Of a stretch of 59,547 bases of DNA, positions 41,254-51,096 are shown piece after piece. A program made the translations under genes and the position numbers. The stretch is taken from contig CAZTDX010000014.1 in the NCBI GenBank assembly GCA_964612425.1, positions 1 to 59,547 on the forward strand. Reading direction: 5' to 3'. The notes under the pieces are model-generated. The model had not been told where the DNA came from. It saw only the letters and a list, made by a program, of their open reading frames with translations, and did no database searches. Within the stretch, counting starts at the first letter, position 1, and every line of letters starts with the position of its first letter. This DNA is from CAUJGP01 sp964612425 (GTDB lineage: Bacteria > Bdellovibrionota > Bdellovibrionia > Bdellovibrionales > Bdellovibrionaceae).

Positions 41254-43794
41254 TCATTTTGCGGTAAGCAAATACTGTAACCCCGTTTGTCGCACCTTTT
41301 GATCCATGGTTTGAATGGCAAGAGCTAAGGCTTTTCGACTTCCGACAAAAATAACTAATTTTTTACCTCTCGTTAGTCCAGTATAAATCAAATTCCGAAA
41401 AAGCATTTTAAAGTGTTGTGTCGCCACCGGAATAATCACTGCTTGAAATTCAGAGCCCTGACTTTTATGGATGGTAATACCATAAGCCAATTGAATATCG
41501 GTGAGGTTTTCTTTTCTGTATTCAAAAGTTTGCTGATGGCCTTGGTAAAAAATTTGACAAGTCATTTCTTCTAAATTCATGTCTCGGATTTCACCAATAT
41601 CTCCATTAAATACACCTAAATCATAATTGTTTCGTGTTTGAATCACTCGATCACCAACGCGAAATACTTTTTCTCCTAAAATCATTTGCTTCTTATGCTC
41701 TAGAGGCGGATTAACTGCTTTTTGAATCTGTTGATTTAAGTTCTGTGTTCCTAGCGTGCCTCGCACTTGTGGCGAAAGAATTTGGATCTCCACATTTTTA
41801 CCCAAGAGTTCGGGAATAGTTTTTGTGTAAAGCCTTAAAATTGTACCAAGTGCCGTCATTCCTAAATTTAAAGTAGACCAAGGATGAATTTTTTTTAAAA
41901 CCAGCCTTAACTCTTCCACTGGTCCCTCAGCCTTAAATAATTCTGTTAATGAAACATGATTGAATTTTTCAGGAATATGTAAAATGCTTTCCTTTTGCAG
42001 TTCTTCTTTTGAAAATTGCGGAAGATAGCACTCCTCAATACTCACCTCTCCTTGAAGCGTTCGGATTCGCGCCGCAGCTTCTTCGCCTTTAATAACCAGG
42101 GCTTCCTGATCTGACAGCGCCATTTGCTTAAGCGTCCCTTTAACTTTTGCAATAAAGCGAGCCTGTTCTTGCGTGGCCTCCTCACTATCTACAAACAAAC
42201 AATCAATTCCTTCTTTAAAAGCTTGCGGGTGTGCAATGGGCGATTCAATGGAAGGAAATTCACCGCGATTAATTTTATGGGCAAAACGAATGATTGATGA
42301 AGCCTCCGCCTGGCGAAATACTTTAGTGAGTTGAAACGTAGAAATGCGTTTTGATGTAATGAGATCATACAAAACATTCCCAGCACCCACTGATGGCAGC
42401 TGATCAGGATCACCAATAAATAAAACCTGTGTTGGTTCAGAAATAGCCTTGAGGAGCGAGGCGGTTAAGTTAATATCAAGCATGGAACATTCATCGATGA
42501 TAACAAAATCCGACTCTAGTGGAAACTCTTCATTACGTTTAAAACCATTTTCATTGGGAGCCCATTCTAATAAGCGATGAATCGTTTTAGCTTCAAGGCC
42601 AATGACTTCCGACATCCTTTGTGCCGCTCTCCCGGTGGGTGCCGCAAGAGTGATTCGCTTCTTCATTGCTTTTAATAAAGCGACAAGCACTTTAGTAGAA
42701 GTTGTTTTTCCACATCCGGGCCCTCCGGTCAGAATAGAAAATGATTGCCCCACTATTCCAACGACACTCTCCGCTTGCTCATCACTTAAATTGATCTTTT
42801 CTTTTTCACAATATCGATGAACCCAATCAGTCACTCGATTGTGATCAACATCAATCGCCACACTCGCCAGTGCTTTGACTTTACTCGCAACATAGTCTTC
42901 ATCAAAATAAAGTGACTTTGAGTAAAAGCAATCAATCATTGTCCCATCAAAGTCAGGTAAAACTCTTTTCTTTATTTCGTTTGTCCCCAACAAGTCTCGA
43001 AGCGCTTCTACAACACGCCCAGGCTCATCTATGCCAAGCAGTTCCTTTGTCTGAATTTGAATTTGGTCCATGGTTAAAAAGCAGTGGCCCTCTTCCCTAG
43101 CACTCGATAAAACATGTTTAATTCCAGCCTCAATACGCGGTGAACCGTTTTTTTCAAATCCCATGCTGAGTGCAATTTTATCAGCAGAGAAAAATCCAAT
43201 TCCATAAATATCACGCGCGAGTCGATAGGGATTTTGCGAAACAATTTCGATGGCTTTATCGCCGTAGGTCTTATAAATTTTGACTGCGAACAAAGTGCTG
43301 ATGCCATAACCTTGTAAAAAAATCATAACATCTCGAATAGCTTTATGCTCTACCCAAGATATTTTTATATCCGCTAATTTCTTTTCGGCAATCCCGGGCA
43401 CAACCATCAACGCATCGATATTACTTTCAAAAATTTCCAGTGTTTTATCACGAAAATGTTTTACGATTCTACTCGCGGTGACGGGCCCCACGCCTTTGAT
43501 TAAACCAGAGCCCAGATACTTTTCGAGAGCCGCAGTTGTTGCTGGTTTTTTTTCAATTGCTTGTGATGCCTTGAACTGTTCGCCATGTTGCGGGTGTTGG
43601 GTCCATTGGCCTAAAAATTCCATGCTAGCGCCAGCAAAAATTTTAGCTTGGTGTACAACAACCGTCACCAAACGATGAGGATCTCGGAAGGGAGAAATTT
43701 TTATAACAGTCCAACCATTTTGCTCGTTGTGATACGTCACTCGCTCAACAACGCCAGCGAGTTTTTCCAATTGAGCAGACTGTTGCGAATTCAT
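41254..43794 (-). CDS. recD2: RecD2-type 5'-3' DNA helicase
   Basis: An 846-residue SF1B helicase involved in repair, without RecBC. Helix-hairpin-helix motifs are at residues 90-145 (GLIKGVGPVTASRIVKHF). Walker A is GGPGCGKTTS near 357-366, Walker B is VIIDECSM near 431-438, then GDPDQLPSVGAG (461-472), and the C-terminal HKSQGSEFQAVIIP and TGLTRGKKLVIFVG motifs. Between residues 535 and 665 there is a helical insertion absent from typical RecD2. The ATG at 43794 has GGAGAAG upstream and follows the ubiE/menG stop with two bases between. It closes the operon aroF-menG-recD2. Confidence 0.95.
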   Translation of the reverse strand: MNSQQSAQLEKLAGVVERVTYHNEQNGWTVIKISPFRDPHRLVTVVVHQAKIFAGASMEFLGQWTQHPQHGEQFKASQAIEKKPATTAALEKYLGSGLIKGVGPVTASRIVKHFRDKTLEIFESNIDALMVVPGIAEKKLADIKISWVEHKAIRDVMIFLQGYGISTLFAVKIYKTYGDKAIEIVSQNPYRLARDIYGIGFFSADKIALSMGFEKNGSPRIEAGIKHVLSSAREEGHCFLTMDQIQIQTKELLGIDEPGRVVEALRDLLGTNEIKKRVLPDFDGTMIDCFYSKSLYFDEDYVASKVKALASVAIDVDHNRVTDWVHRYCEKEKINLSDEQAESVVGIVGQSFSILTGGPGCGKTTSTKVLVALLKAMKKRITLAAPTGRAAQRMSEVIGLEAKTIHRLLEWAPNENGFKRNEEFPLESDFVIIDECSMLDINLTASLLKAISEPTQVLFIGDPDQLPSVGAGNVLYDLITSKRISTFQLTKVFRQAEASSIIRFAHKINRGEFPSIESPIAHPQAFKEGIDCLFVDSEEATQEQARFIAKVKGTLKQMALSDQEALVIKGEEAAARIRTLQGEVSIEECYLPQFSKEELQKESILHIPEKFNHVSLTELFKAEGPVEELRLVLKKIHPWSTLNLGMTALGTILRLYTKTIPELLGKNVEIQILSPQVRGTLGTQNLNQQIQKAVNPPLEHKKQMILGEKVFRVGDRVIQTRNNYDLGVFNGDIGEIRDMNLEEMTCQIFYQGHQQTFEYRKENLTDIQLAYGITIHKSQGSEFQAVIIPVATQHFKMLFRNLIYTGLTRGKKLVIFVGSRKALALAIQTMDQKVRQTGLQYLLTAK

Positions 43795-43796
43795 TA

Positions 43797-44510
43797 TTAT
43801 TTTTTCACTTCTCCAATATAAATATATGCAATGCCGAAGGAGAGCGAATGAAATTGAATGGAACTTAGTGGAGCCGATTGAGACATGAGCTGACAAAAAT
43901 CTTCACGACATGGAAATACGGCAGAAGATTTTTGTAAATATTCATAGGCCTGTGGCGCTCCCGTCACCCATCCACCGATCTTTGGAAGAACTCGCTGCGA
44001 ATACCAATTATAAAGTGCGCCTACAACGGGAATATTGACCTGTCCAAATTCCAAAATCACCACTTTACCACCTGGCTTTACCACTCTAGACATTTCGGCA
44101 ATGGCTTTTGCAGGATCAGCAACATTTCGAATTCCAAAAGAAATGCTCGCATGATCAAAAGAATGATCAGCATAGGGAAGATTCATTACATCGGCTAATT
44201 CAAACTTGATGTCGAGTCCCATGGATTGAGCTTTAGACGGCGCAAAGGACAGCATCTCTTTGCAAAAGTCAGTTCCGACGACTTCGCCCTTTGTTCCCAC
44301 CGCTTTTTTAAAAGCAATCGCTAAATCTCCTGTCCCCGTGGCACAATCTAAAATACGCTGACCTTTTTGAGGATTAACAAGTCTTACTAATCGACTTCGC
44401 CACAAATGATGAATTCCAACGGAGAGAATAGAGTTGGCCCGATCATACTTATGAGCCACACTAGCAAACATGGATTTAACTAAATCAGGATTTTTTGCGG
44501 TTACCTTCAT
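43797..44510 (-). CDS. menG: Demethylmenaquinone/ubiquinone methyltransferase
   Basis: A 237-residue S-adenosylmethionine methyltransferase, UbiE/MenG family, completing quinone synthesis. The family start is FASVAHKYDRANSILSVGIHHLWR (residues 16-39), the SAM loop is LDCATGTGDLAIAF near 56, and FGIRNVADPAKAIAEMSRV is near 127. Because menF, menD and menH are divergent neighbours, the menaquinone role is favoured over ubiquinone. The stop is followed after two bases by recD2, and its start overlaps the DAHP-synthase stop by four bases. Confidence 0.95.
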   Translation of the reverse strand: MKVTAKNPDLVKSMFASVAHKYDRANSILSVGIHHLWRSRLVRLVNPQKGQRILDCATGTGDLAIAFKKAVGTKGEVVGTDFCKEMLSFAPSKAQSMGLDIKFELADVMNLPYADHSFDHASISFGIRNVADPAKAIAEMSRVVKPGGKVVILEFGQVNIPVVGALYNWYSQRVLPKIGGWVTGAPQAYEYLQKSSAVFPCREDFCQLMSQSAPLSSIQFHSLSFGIAYIYIGEVKK

Positions 44511-45379
44511 AAAACACTCACTAATTTTTTATCTAAGCTTGAGAGTAATAACTCAAGTCGCTTCATTAAATTCTTAAAATCATCAAATGTCAGTGCTTGC
44601 GGACCATCTGACAACGCTTCATGGGGACGAGGATGAACTTCAACAATAATCCCATCAGCGCCCGCCGCAGCCGAGGCAAGAGATAATGCGGGAACCAAAT
44701 CTCTCACACCAACGGCATGAGAAGGGTCCACGAGAACAGGAAAATTTGTATGCTTTTTTAAATAAACAACGGAGTTGAGATCTAGAGTGTTTCGAGTGGC
44801 AGTTTCAAAGGTGCGAATCCCGCGCTCGCATAAAATCACTCGATCATTACCACCTCTAACGATATAATCGGCAGCTTTAACCCACTCGTCAACTAAGGCG
44901 GCAAAGCCTCTTTTAAGTATGATTGGTTTATTCGTTCGACCCAACTCTTTGAGCAATTCATAATTATGCATATTTCTGGAACCAACTTGATAAACGCCAA
45001 CAAAATCCTCTAGCCACTCAATTTGTCTCGCATCAGTGACTTCAGAACAGAGAGGAAGATTTACTTTTTCGCACACCTCTTTAATCATCTCTAACGATTC
45101 CGCTCCAAGGCCTTGAAAAGAATCTGCACTAGTTCTTAATTTCCAAATTCCACCACGCAAAAATGCCGCGCCACACAACTTTACAAACTCAGCAGTTTCA
45201 AGAAATTGTGCTCTGGATTCGATCGAACAAGGACCTGCAATCACGGTAAACTCAGGTCCCCCAATAGTGACTGAGCCCACAACAACGGGATGACCTTTTT
45301 TTGCTGTTTTCTCTTCGGTTAATACAAAAGAGTCTGAATTCAAAGACTTATCATGAAGATTACTGATTTCATTGTTCAT
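44507..45379 (-). CDS. aroF: 3-deoxy-7-phosphoheptulonate synthase, type I-beta
   Basis: Makes DAHP from phosphoenolpyruvate and erythrose 4-phosphate, the first shikimate step. The 290-residue chain has the I-beta/KDO8PS-like core: GPCSIESRAQF near residue 51, GGIWKLRTSADSF, VGSRNMHNYELLKE, KRGFAALVDEW and DPSHAVGVRDLV. The N-terminal 30 residues are not the ACT-like regulatory domain seen in some forms, so it may lack feedback control. It starts the operon that also holds menG, next to the divergent menFDH, so chorismate supply and menaquinone synthesis are linked. Confidence 0.93.
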   Translation of the reverse strand: MNNEISNLHDKSLNSDSFVLTEEKTAKKGHPVVVGSVTIGGPEFTVIAGPCSIESRAQFLETAEFVKLCGAAFLRGGIWKLRTSADSFQGLGAESLEMIKEVCEKVNLPLCSEVTDARQIEWLEDFVGVYQVGSRNMHNYELLKELGRTNKPIILKRGFAALVDEWVKAADYIVRGGNDRVILCERGIRTFETATRNTLDLNSVVYLKKHTNFPVLVDPSHAVGVRDLVPALSLASAAAGADGIIVEVHPRPHEALSDGPQALTFDDFKNLMKRLELLLSSLDKKLVSVL

Positions 45380-45513
45380 ACTTTATTTTACTCTGGCCAT
45401 TTTGTTTCATACTTTTGTTATTAATTTTTAAAGATTAAAAGTGAAGCAGTATCACAGATTAATTTTAAATACCATTTTGAAATTAGCTTTTTGACGAGGT
45501 ATAAGCATCAATT

Positions 45514-46692
45514 ATGTTGGTCCATGACGCTTTCCAAAAGATTCTAACTTCTCCCGGAGCTTTGATACAAAGTTTCAATGGAGATTTTTTTCTTTTCACA
45601 AACGTCAAAAGCAATTCTTTTGAATCGAACTCCTCGCAACAAAAGTCTTTGCCGCCCAACAATGACTCTACCCCAAAGCTTTTTGCTCCCACTTTTTTTA
45701 ACTCTAATCCTACTTCTTCTTTAACTTCCTTCGAATCTTGCTTAAATTTTGAGCGCAATGAATTAGTTGCTCATCTCAATAAAGCTCTCGCACATCATAA
45801 GGACTCTCCCTCTGCGACTTTACAAACTCAATTAACATCGCCCTGGCTCTTACCAAAAAAAGCGGAATTTAGTGCCGATTTTTTTAAAGTTAAAAATCAA
45901 ATCTCTGATGGGTTTATTGATAAAGCGGTAGTGATGACTTCTGAAATGAATTCTTGGGCCCCTACATTTTTTGATCAAATTCGACTTACTTTAAATTTAC
46001 TCCAAAATTGCCCCAGTCATTTATTTATTTATAGTCACTGGGATGGTCACTCAAAGGGAGTCATTGGAGCCAGTCCGGAATATCTTTTTTACCGTAACGG
46101 TCGGCAAATTCATTCCATGGCCCTGGCAGGAACTTTAGCCAAAGGAAATTTTCAACTCTTTCAAGGTCAGCTTGATCACTTAGACTTTGCTAAATCTCAG
46201 CTGTTGAATAATGAAAAAGAACTCCTTGAACATCAATTTGTCGTCGATGATTTAATGGAAAAATTCTCTGAGCTGCAAGTCAAAGCTAAAGCAGAGCCCC
46301 TTCAGATTGTAGAACTTCCTCACCTTTATCATTTGCAAACTAAAATTCAAATTGAACTTGATGAAGTTCCAAAATCAAATAATTTTGATTTAGATTTAAC
46401 GACAAAACTGCACCCGTCTTCTGCGCTGGGGCTACGATCTAAAAAATTACACTGGCATTGGCTCAAGGAGCTTAATGGCCATCAAGCACTCGGTCACTAT
46501 GGCGCACCTATAGGTTTTCAACTCCCTGTCGGATTTCTTTGTCTCGTGGGAATTCGTAACCTAGAGTGGAACGAAAACGGTTCTTACTTAAGAGCGGGGT
46601 GTGGGATTGTTTCTCAAAGTCACGTTGAGAGTGAGTGGCAGGAACTTGAAGCCAAGCGTGATTCCGTAAAAACTTTATTGGGCCTAATCTAA
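45514..46692 (+). CDS. menF: Isochorismate synthase
   Basis: Converts chorismate to isochorismate, the first step of menaquinone synthesis. The 392-residue protein has a variable N-terminal part and the conserved chorismate-binding core from residue 150: FLIYSHWDG-like segment, GASPEYLFYRNG, HSMALAGT, TKLHPSSALG and GHYGAPIGF near 325, then RAGCGIVSQSHVESEW. It is a MenF/EntC type, not a pabB one, judged by LxxKLHPTxAlGG-like motif. No stop-codon gap: menD begins with the ATG immediately after the menF stop. The divergent aroF begins 134 bases upstream, so a shared promoter region is likely. Confidence 0.9.
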   Translation: MLVHDAFQKILTSPGALIQSFNGDFFLFTNVKSNSFESNSSQQKSLPPNNDSTPKLFAPTFFNSNPTSSLTSFESCLNFERNELVAHLNKALAHHKDSPSATLQTQLTSPWLLPKKAEFSADFFKVKNQISDGFIDKAVVMTSEMNSWAPTFFDQIRLTLNLLQNCPSHLFIYSHWDGHSKGVIGASPEYLFYRNGRQIHSMALAGTLAKGNFQLFQGQLDHLDFAKSQLLNNEKELLEHQFVVDDLMEKFSELQVKAKAEPLQIVELPHLYHLQTKIQIELDEVPKSNNFDLDLTTKLHPSSALGLRSKKLHWHWLKELNGHQALGHYGAPIGFQLPVGFLCLVGIRNLEWNENGSYLRAGCGIVSQSHVESEWQELEAKRDSVKTLLGLI

Positions 46693-48312
46693 ATGAATTT
46701 AATTTATGCTGCTCGTATTATTGAGTTTGTTCGGAGTCACGGTGTGGTTGATTTTTGTCTTTGCGCCGGAGCACGGAATAGCCCTTTGATAACCCTACTC
46801 GATGAGAATAAACCTATTATTGAACAAACGGGTCGACTATATCATTTTTTTGATGAAAGATCGGCAGGTTTTTTTGCTCTCGGTCGCGCTCAAAAAAGTC
46901 AAAGACCGGTTGCCATCATCACGACCAGCGGTACAGCAACGACGGAATTAATTTCTTCTGCCGTAGAAGCCTATTACACACAAACCCCGTTGATTTTTAT
47001 TACAGCCGATCGCCCTCCGGCTTACCGAAAAAGTGGTGCCCCTCAAGCTATCGAACAAATCGGCATCTTCTCTCACTATGCACTACCAACAATCGATCTT
47101 CATGAATCAGAAAATGGTTTTAACGACTCTCTTCTACAATCACTTTTATGGGATAAAAAAATTCCGTTGCATCTTAATCTTTGTTTTAATGAACCCCTGC
47201 TTAGCGGAAACGTACCAAAACTCAATGATCGTTATCTAGAAAATCCACAAGTTTCCATAAAAAACATCAGTGTAAAATCAGAGTCTCAAAAAAAGAACGC
47301 TGAAAATAAAATCGAGTTTTTTAATCATTCAAAAAGACCGCTTTTTATTATTAGCGGCTTAAACACGGAAGATCGCGAACATGTGCTGAGTACACTCCAT
47401 GATTTTCCTGGAAATTGGTGGATTGAAACTCTCTCAGGTCTTCGTGGGCATCCAGCCTTGGAGATGGGTCGTATTCAGTGCGGTGACATTTTTCTTCAAC
47501 ATCAACTAAGTAAAAAAAAATTCGATGGCGTTATTAGAATTGGCTCTGTACCGACACTACGACTTTGGAGAGACTTAGAAGATCAATTTAAGCATCTACC
47601 GGTGTTAAACATTAGCTCTTCTCCCTGGAGCGGTTTAGCCCGCCCCTCTGAGCGCCTTCCCCTTGAGGATCTTTTCCAAGTTTGCGAGCACTATCAAACT
47701 CAATCTATTTATAATCAAAATCTCATTCACTTCGATCGAGATTATTATAAATCCTATATCAATCTTCTTGAAAAGCATCCTCGGTCTGAACTTAATCTTG
47801 TTCGCCAGCTCTCTCATTTAGTCGGAGAACAACCACTTTATTTGGGTAACAGTCTGCCTATTCGCGAATGGGATATTGCTGCTAAACCATTTCTATTATC
47901 TTCTCCATCTGGTAACCGAGGTGCCAATGGAATAGACGGACAGCTCTCAACTTTTTTTGGATGGAAATCAGAACAAAAACATTCCTGGGCCCTGGTGGGT
48001 GATTTGACGGCCCTCTATGATCTCAACGCCCCTTGGATTTTACCTCAACTTACAAATTCTCCTTGGACTCTGGCCATCATGAATAATTTGGGTGGACAAA
48101 TTTTTAAGCCCATGTTTCAGCGCGAAGCCTTTCTTAATCGTCACAATCTTAATTTTGAAGATTGGAGTCGGATGTGGAATCTCAAATATGAAAAAATGGA
48201 AACTCTCCCCACCTCTTTAGCCGCACCTCCTTCTATTTTAGAAGTCATTCCATCAGAAGAAGAAACTCAACAACTCGGCTTGGAAATCAAAAAACTTTGG
48301 AAAACACTTTAA
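46693..48312 (+). CDS. menD: SEPHCHC synthase MenD
   Basis: A thiamine-diphosphate enzyme that joins isochorismate and 2-oxoglutarate into SEPHCHC. The 539-residue chain has the PYR domain (CLCAGARNSPLITLL, then FFDERSAGFFALGRAQ with the catalytic Glu, TTSGTATTELISSAVEAYY), a middle domain and the PP domain (GNRGANGIDGQLSTFFGW and LVGDLTALYDLNAPW). The ATG directly follows the menF stop. The gene continues into menH with a 16-base overlap. It could share thiamine uptake with the thiBPQ importer 40 kb away, an indirect link. Confidence 0.96.
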   Translation: MNLIYAARIIEFVRSHGVVDFCLCAGARNSPLITLLDENKPIIEQTGRLYHFFDERSAGFFALGRAQKSQRPVAIITTSGTATTELISSAVEAYYTQTPLIFITADRPPAYRKSGAPQAIEQIGIFSHYALPTIDLHESENGFNDSLLQSLLWDKKIPLHLNLCFNEPLLSGNVPKLNDRYLENPQVSIKNISVKSESQKKNAENKIEFFNHSKRPLFIISGLNTEDREHVLSTLHDFPGNWWIETLSGLRGHPALEMGRIQCGDIFLQHQLSKKKFDGVIRIGSVPTLRLWRDLEDQFKHLPVLNISSSPWSGLARPSERLPLEDLFQVCEHYQTQSIYNQNLIHFDRDYYKSYINLLEKHPRSELNLVRQLSHLVGEQPLYLGNSLPIREWDIAAKPFLLSSPSGNRGANGIDGQLSTFFGWKSEQKHSWALVGDLTALYDLNAPWILPQLTNSPWTLAIMNNLGGQIFKPMFQREAFLNRHNLNFEDWSRMWNLKYEKMETLPTSLAAPPSILEVIPSEEETQQLGLEIKKLWKTL

Positions 48313-48986
48313 TTATTGCACTCCATGGATTTCTTGGACTTCCTTCAGACTGGACTCAGTGGTATCAGAAATTTGGATCTAAACATCCATTATGGACACC
48401 GTCGCTTTGGACTCACCCAACCCTCAATAGTTCTTACACCTTGGAGGAATGGACCGAAAATTTTATTACTGAAGTTATAAAGCTCCAAGTTCAAGGCTTT
48501 AAAATTGAGCTCTGGGGGTATTCTATGGGTGGAAGGCTCGCCCTTCATGCACTGGCGCACTCGCCTCAACTTTTTCATAAAGCAAAAATCCTATCATCAA
48601 ATCCGGGCCTAGAATCTCAGTCTGAAAAAGAGTTACGACTTCAGCGTGATCTTAATTGGTCTCAAAAATTTTTAACTCAAGAATGGAATTCGCTGATGTT
48701 CGATTGGAACCAGCAACCTATTTTACGTGAACCAAATAACTCCCTCTCATTAGTTCAAAGAAATGAAATAGATTATGATCGACTTCGTTTAGCAAAGTCG
48801 CTTGATCACTGGTCTATTGGCAGACAAAAAAACTTTTGGGAATTTATTCCTCTATTTAATATTCCGATTGAGTGGCACGTTGGCAGCCACGATGCTACTT
48901 ATGTAAACTATAGCCAAAGGGCTGCACAATTAAATTCAAATATAAAACTAATGATACATGAAGGCCGTGGACATAGATTACTATGA
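48297..48986 (+). CDS. menH: SHCHC synthase-like alpha/beta hydrolase
   Basis: A 229-residue alpha/beta hydrolase, acting in the menaquinone pathway after MenD by eliminating pyruvate. The nucleophile elbow is GYSMGGR (Ser76), with a strand HGFLGLPSDW ahead. The catalytic Asp is near HVGSHDATY and the His is His226 in GRGHRL. The start is TTG 48297, overlapping the menD end by 16 bases. It overlaps the convergent sensor kinase gene by six bases. menC, menE and menB are not in the window. By sequence alone it could be another small hydrolase; the position makes MenH likely. Confidence 0.8.
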   Translation: MENTLIIALHGFLGLPSDWTQWYQKFGSKHPLWTPSLWTHPTLNSSYTLEEWTENFITEVIKLQVQGFKIELWGYSMGGRLALHALAHSPQLFHKAKILSSNPGLESQSEKELRLQRDLNWSQKFLTQEWNSLMFDWNQQPILREPNNSLSLVQRNEIDYDRLRLAKSLDHWSIGRQKNFWEFIPLFNIPIEWHVGSHDATYVNYSQRAAQLNSNIKLMIHEGRGHRLL

Positions 48987-50441
48987 CTTAGGACTCACGT
49001 TTTCTGAACTAACCTTACGCACGATGAGGCTAGCAATAAATTTACTTTCCACGATCTCAATATCAAATTTAATGTTGAGGGCGATGGCAATCTTATAAGA
49101 AATGTATAAGCCTAAACCCTGACCAGATTCTGGTGAGTTTCCTCTCACAAATTTTTCTTTTAAATCTTTGGGGTTAATGCCAATAAACGTGGTTTTAGTT
49201 AAATTTGTCATAGATAATACATAATGATCTGAGTTTTCTCGTAAGGCGATCATAATTGGTGAATCCGAAGCATATTTGATCGCGTTTTCGTAAAGATTAT
49301 TGAGAATAATTGACAATAACTGCGGGTCAGTATCGATCAACCATCCATCACTGGAGTTTTCCATCTCAAAGCATTGAAACTGAAATTTCAAACCCTTTTT
49401 CTTTGCGAGATACTCATAGCGATCAATATCATTCATTACATGGTCTAACAAAATGAACTTTGATTTATTAATATTTTGAAATCCCGATTCAATTTGAACT
49501 AAATTAAGTAAATTAGAAATTGTCCCAGACATAATATTAATTTCATCTAAAACGGTACTCAGCTCTAAAATATTTTCTCCATTTTGTGATTTTATAAACT
49601 GTTCCAAGTGTCCCTTAGCAATAGTGAGGGGCGTTTTTAATTGGTGTGCGGCTTGAGCCACAAACTCTTGATGGGCAAATAGACTTTGTTTAACCTGACT
49701 GAGTAGTTTATTAAGCACTTGAGCAAGAATGGAAACCTCAGGAGGACCCTCTGGAACTTCGAACATAAAATCTTTTTGCCCAATAGGCATATGACGAATA
49801 TCTCCAGTTAACTTTTCAAGTGAACTTAAGATGCTTTTAGATAAAAGCGAAATCATAAATGCAGAAACAAGAAGTATAACTATCTGACCTGCAAAAAAAA
49901 TAGATTTAAATTTATTTTCCTGAGAAGTTAAAGAGGCCCTAGGCACTGCTACGAAGAAGTAAATTTCTGGAACCGGGCTATCATCCACCTGTAGCAATAG
50001 GCCACGCCATCGTTTTCCAGTTTCTGCTGTAAGATTATAAAACTGTTTATCTTGATTCTTTTGAATGTGTGATTTCACAATAGAAAGATTTATTGGCGCA
50101 TCTTTATCTGAAGAGTAGGAAAAAAGTTCAAAGAAGGGGGCTCGATAAATTTTAACTAACGCATCACCATGAGGAAAGGGGAAAATTTTATCCACACCAA
50201 AAATCACATGGTATGGCAAATCCGCTTCGCCGCCAGGAGTGAGCTCAACATTCTCAAGCAAATCGGTCGTGTAATTATAGAGAGAGCGATCAAATTCATT
50301 TTGCAACTGTGTTTGAAACTCGACATACAGAGACCAATATCCAACGGTTAGAATTATAAAAAAAAGCCCACTGAGACAACTTACCAAGCGAGCCCTGAAA
50401 CTTAAACCATTCCAAATTATTTTAAGTTTGTCGAAGCTCAT
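48981..50441 (-). CDS. Two-component sensor histidine kinase
   Basis: A 486-residue membrane kinase. Transmembrane helices are near residues 22-40 and 182-200, with a 140-residue periplasmic sensor. A HAMP region (residues 203-250) leads to HisKA with His266 in AAHQLKTPL, and the ATPase domain from 370 (NNLYENAIKYA N-box, GQGLGLYISYKI). The ATG 50441 overlaps the end of the response regulator by 20 bases. The signal is unknown; the sensor domain has several aromatic and acidic residues but no recognised fold. Its stop overlaps menH antisense by six bases. Confidence 0.93.
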   Translation of the reverse strand: MSFDKLKIIWNGLSFRARLVSCLSGLFFIILTVGYWSLYVEFQTQLQNEFDRSLYNYTTDLLENVELTPGGEADLPYHVIFGVDKIFPFPHGDALVKIYRAPFFELFSYSSDKDAPINLSIVKSHIQKNQDKQFYNLTAETGKRWRGLLLQVDDSPVPEIYFFVAVPRASLTSQENKFKSIFFAGQIVILLVSAFMISLLSKSILSSLEKLTGDIRHMPIGQKDFMFEVPEGPPEVSILAQVLNKLLSQVKQSLFAHQEFVAQAAHQLKTPLTIAKGHLEQFIKSQNGENILELSTVLDEINIMSGTISNLLNLVQIESGFQNINKSKFILLDHVMNDIDRYEYLAKKKGLKFQFQCFEMENSSDGWLIDTDPQLLSIILNNLYENAIKYASDSPIMIALRENSDHYVLSMTNLTKTTFIGINPKDLKEKFVRGNSPESGQGLGLYISYKIAIALNIKFDIEIVESKFIASLIVRKVSSENVSPKS

Positions 50442-51096
50442 AACCAATGCCAATCACCGTATGAATCAATCTTGGAAATTGATCGACCTCCATTTTTTTT
50501 CTTAAATGGTTAATGTACACATCAATAACGTTTGTTCCTGTTTCAAAATCAATATTCCAAACATGCTCTGCTATTTGCGCTCGAGACAGTGGACGCTCAG
50601 GGTTACGCATAAAATACTCAAGTAATGAAAATTCTTTTTGCGAGAGTACCAATGGAATTTTATTACGAGTCACTTTTCGAGTAACCAAATCTAGTTCTAA
50701 ATCACCAAAAACAAGAAGGTGACCAACTCCTGATTTAGACTTCCTTCTTAAGTGTGCACGAAGTCGTGCGAGAAGTTCGTCCATGGAAAAGGGTTTCGTC
50801 AGATAATCATCCGCTCCAACATCTAATCCTTTTACTTTATCATCTGTAGTTGCAAGAGCTGTTAAGACAATGATAATACCATCAAACTTATTGGCACGCG
50901 CAAATTTTATAAACTCCCAACCTGATTTATAAGGCAAGTTTATATCTACAATGAGTAAATCATATTCATTTACAAAAAGTGATTCTTCCGCTTCAAGCGG
51001 ATGAGAAAAAGAATCGACGGCATAACCGGCAGCATTCAAACCCTTTTCAACAAACTCAATGGTCTTCTTTTGATCTTCTAACAACAGTATTCTCAA
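50422..51096 (-). CDS. OmpR-family response regulator
   Basis: A 224-residue regulator. The receiver has Glu7-Asp8, phospho-acceptor Asp51 (LLIVDINLPYKSGW), Thr79 and Lys101 (YLTKPFS). The C-terminal winged helix (about residues 128-222) has LVLSQKEFSLLEYFMRNPERPLSRAQI, then TNVIDVYINHLRKKM. It pairs with the overlapping histidine kinase. The DNA target is unknown; the promoter of its own operon and the small secreted protein next door are candidates. No ribosome site is obvious ahead of the ATG. Confidence 0.95.
   Translation of the reverse strand: MRILLLEDQKKTIEFVEKGLNAAGYAVDSFSHPLEAEESLFVNEYDLLIVDINLPYKSGWEFIKFARANKFDGIIIVLTALATTDDKVKGLDVGADDYLTKPFSMDELLARLRAHLRRKSKSGVGHLLVFGDLELDLVTRKVTRNKIPLVLSQKEFSLLEYFMRNPERPLSRAQIAEHVWNIDFETGTNVIDVYINHLRKKMEVDQFPRLIHTVIGIGYELRQT

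Noticed and set aside
45483..45758. Reverse 91-codon frame over the menF start
   Set aside because: It is antisense to menF and its length is explained by AT-rich lysine codons.
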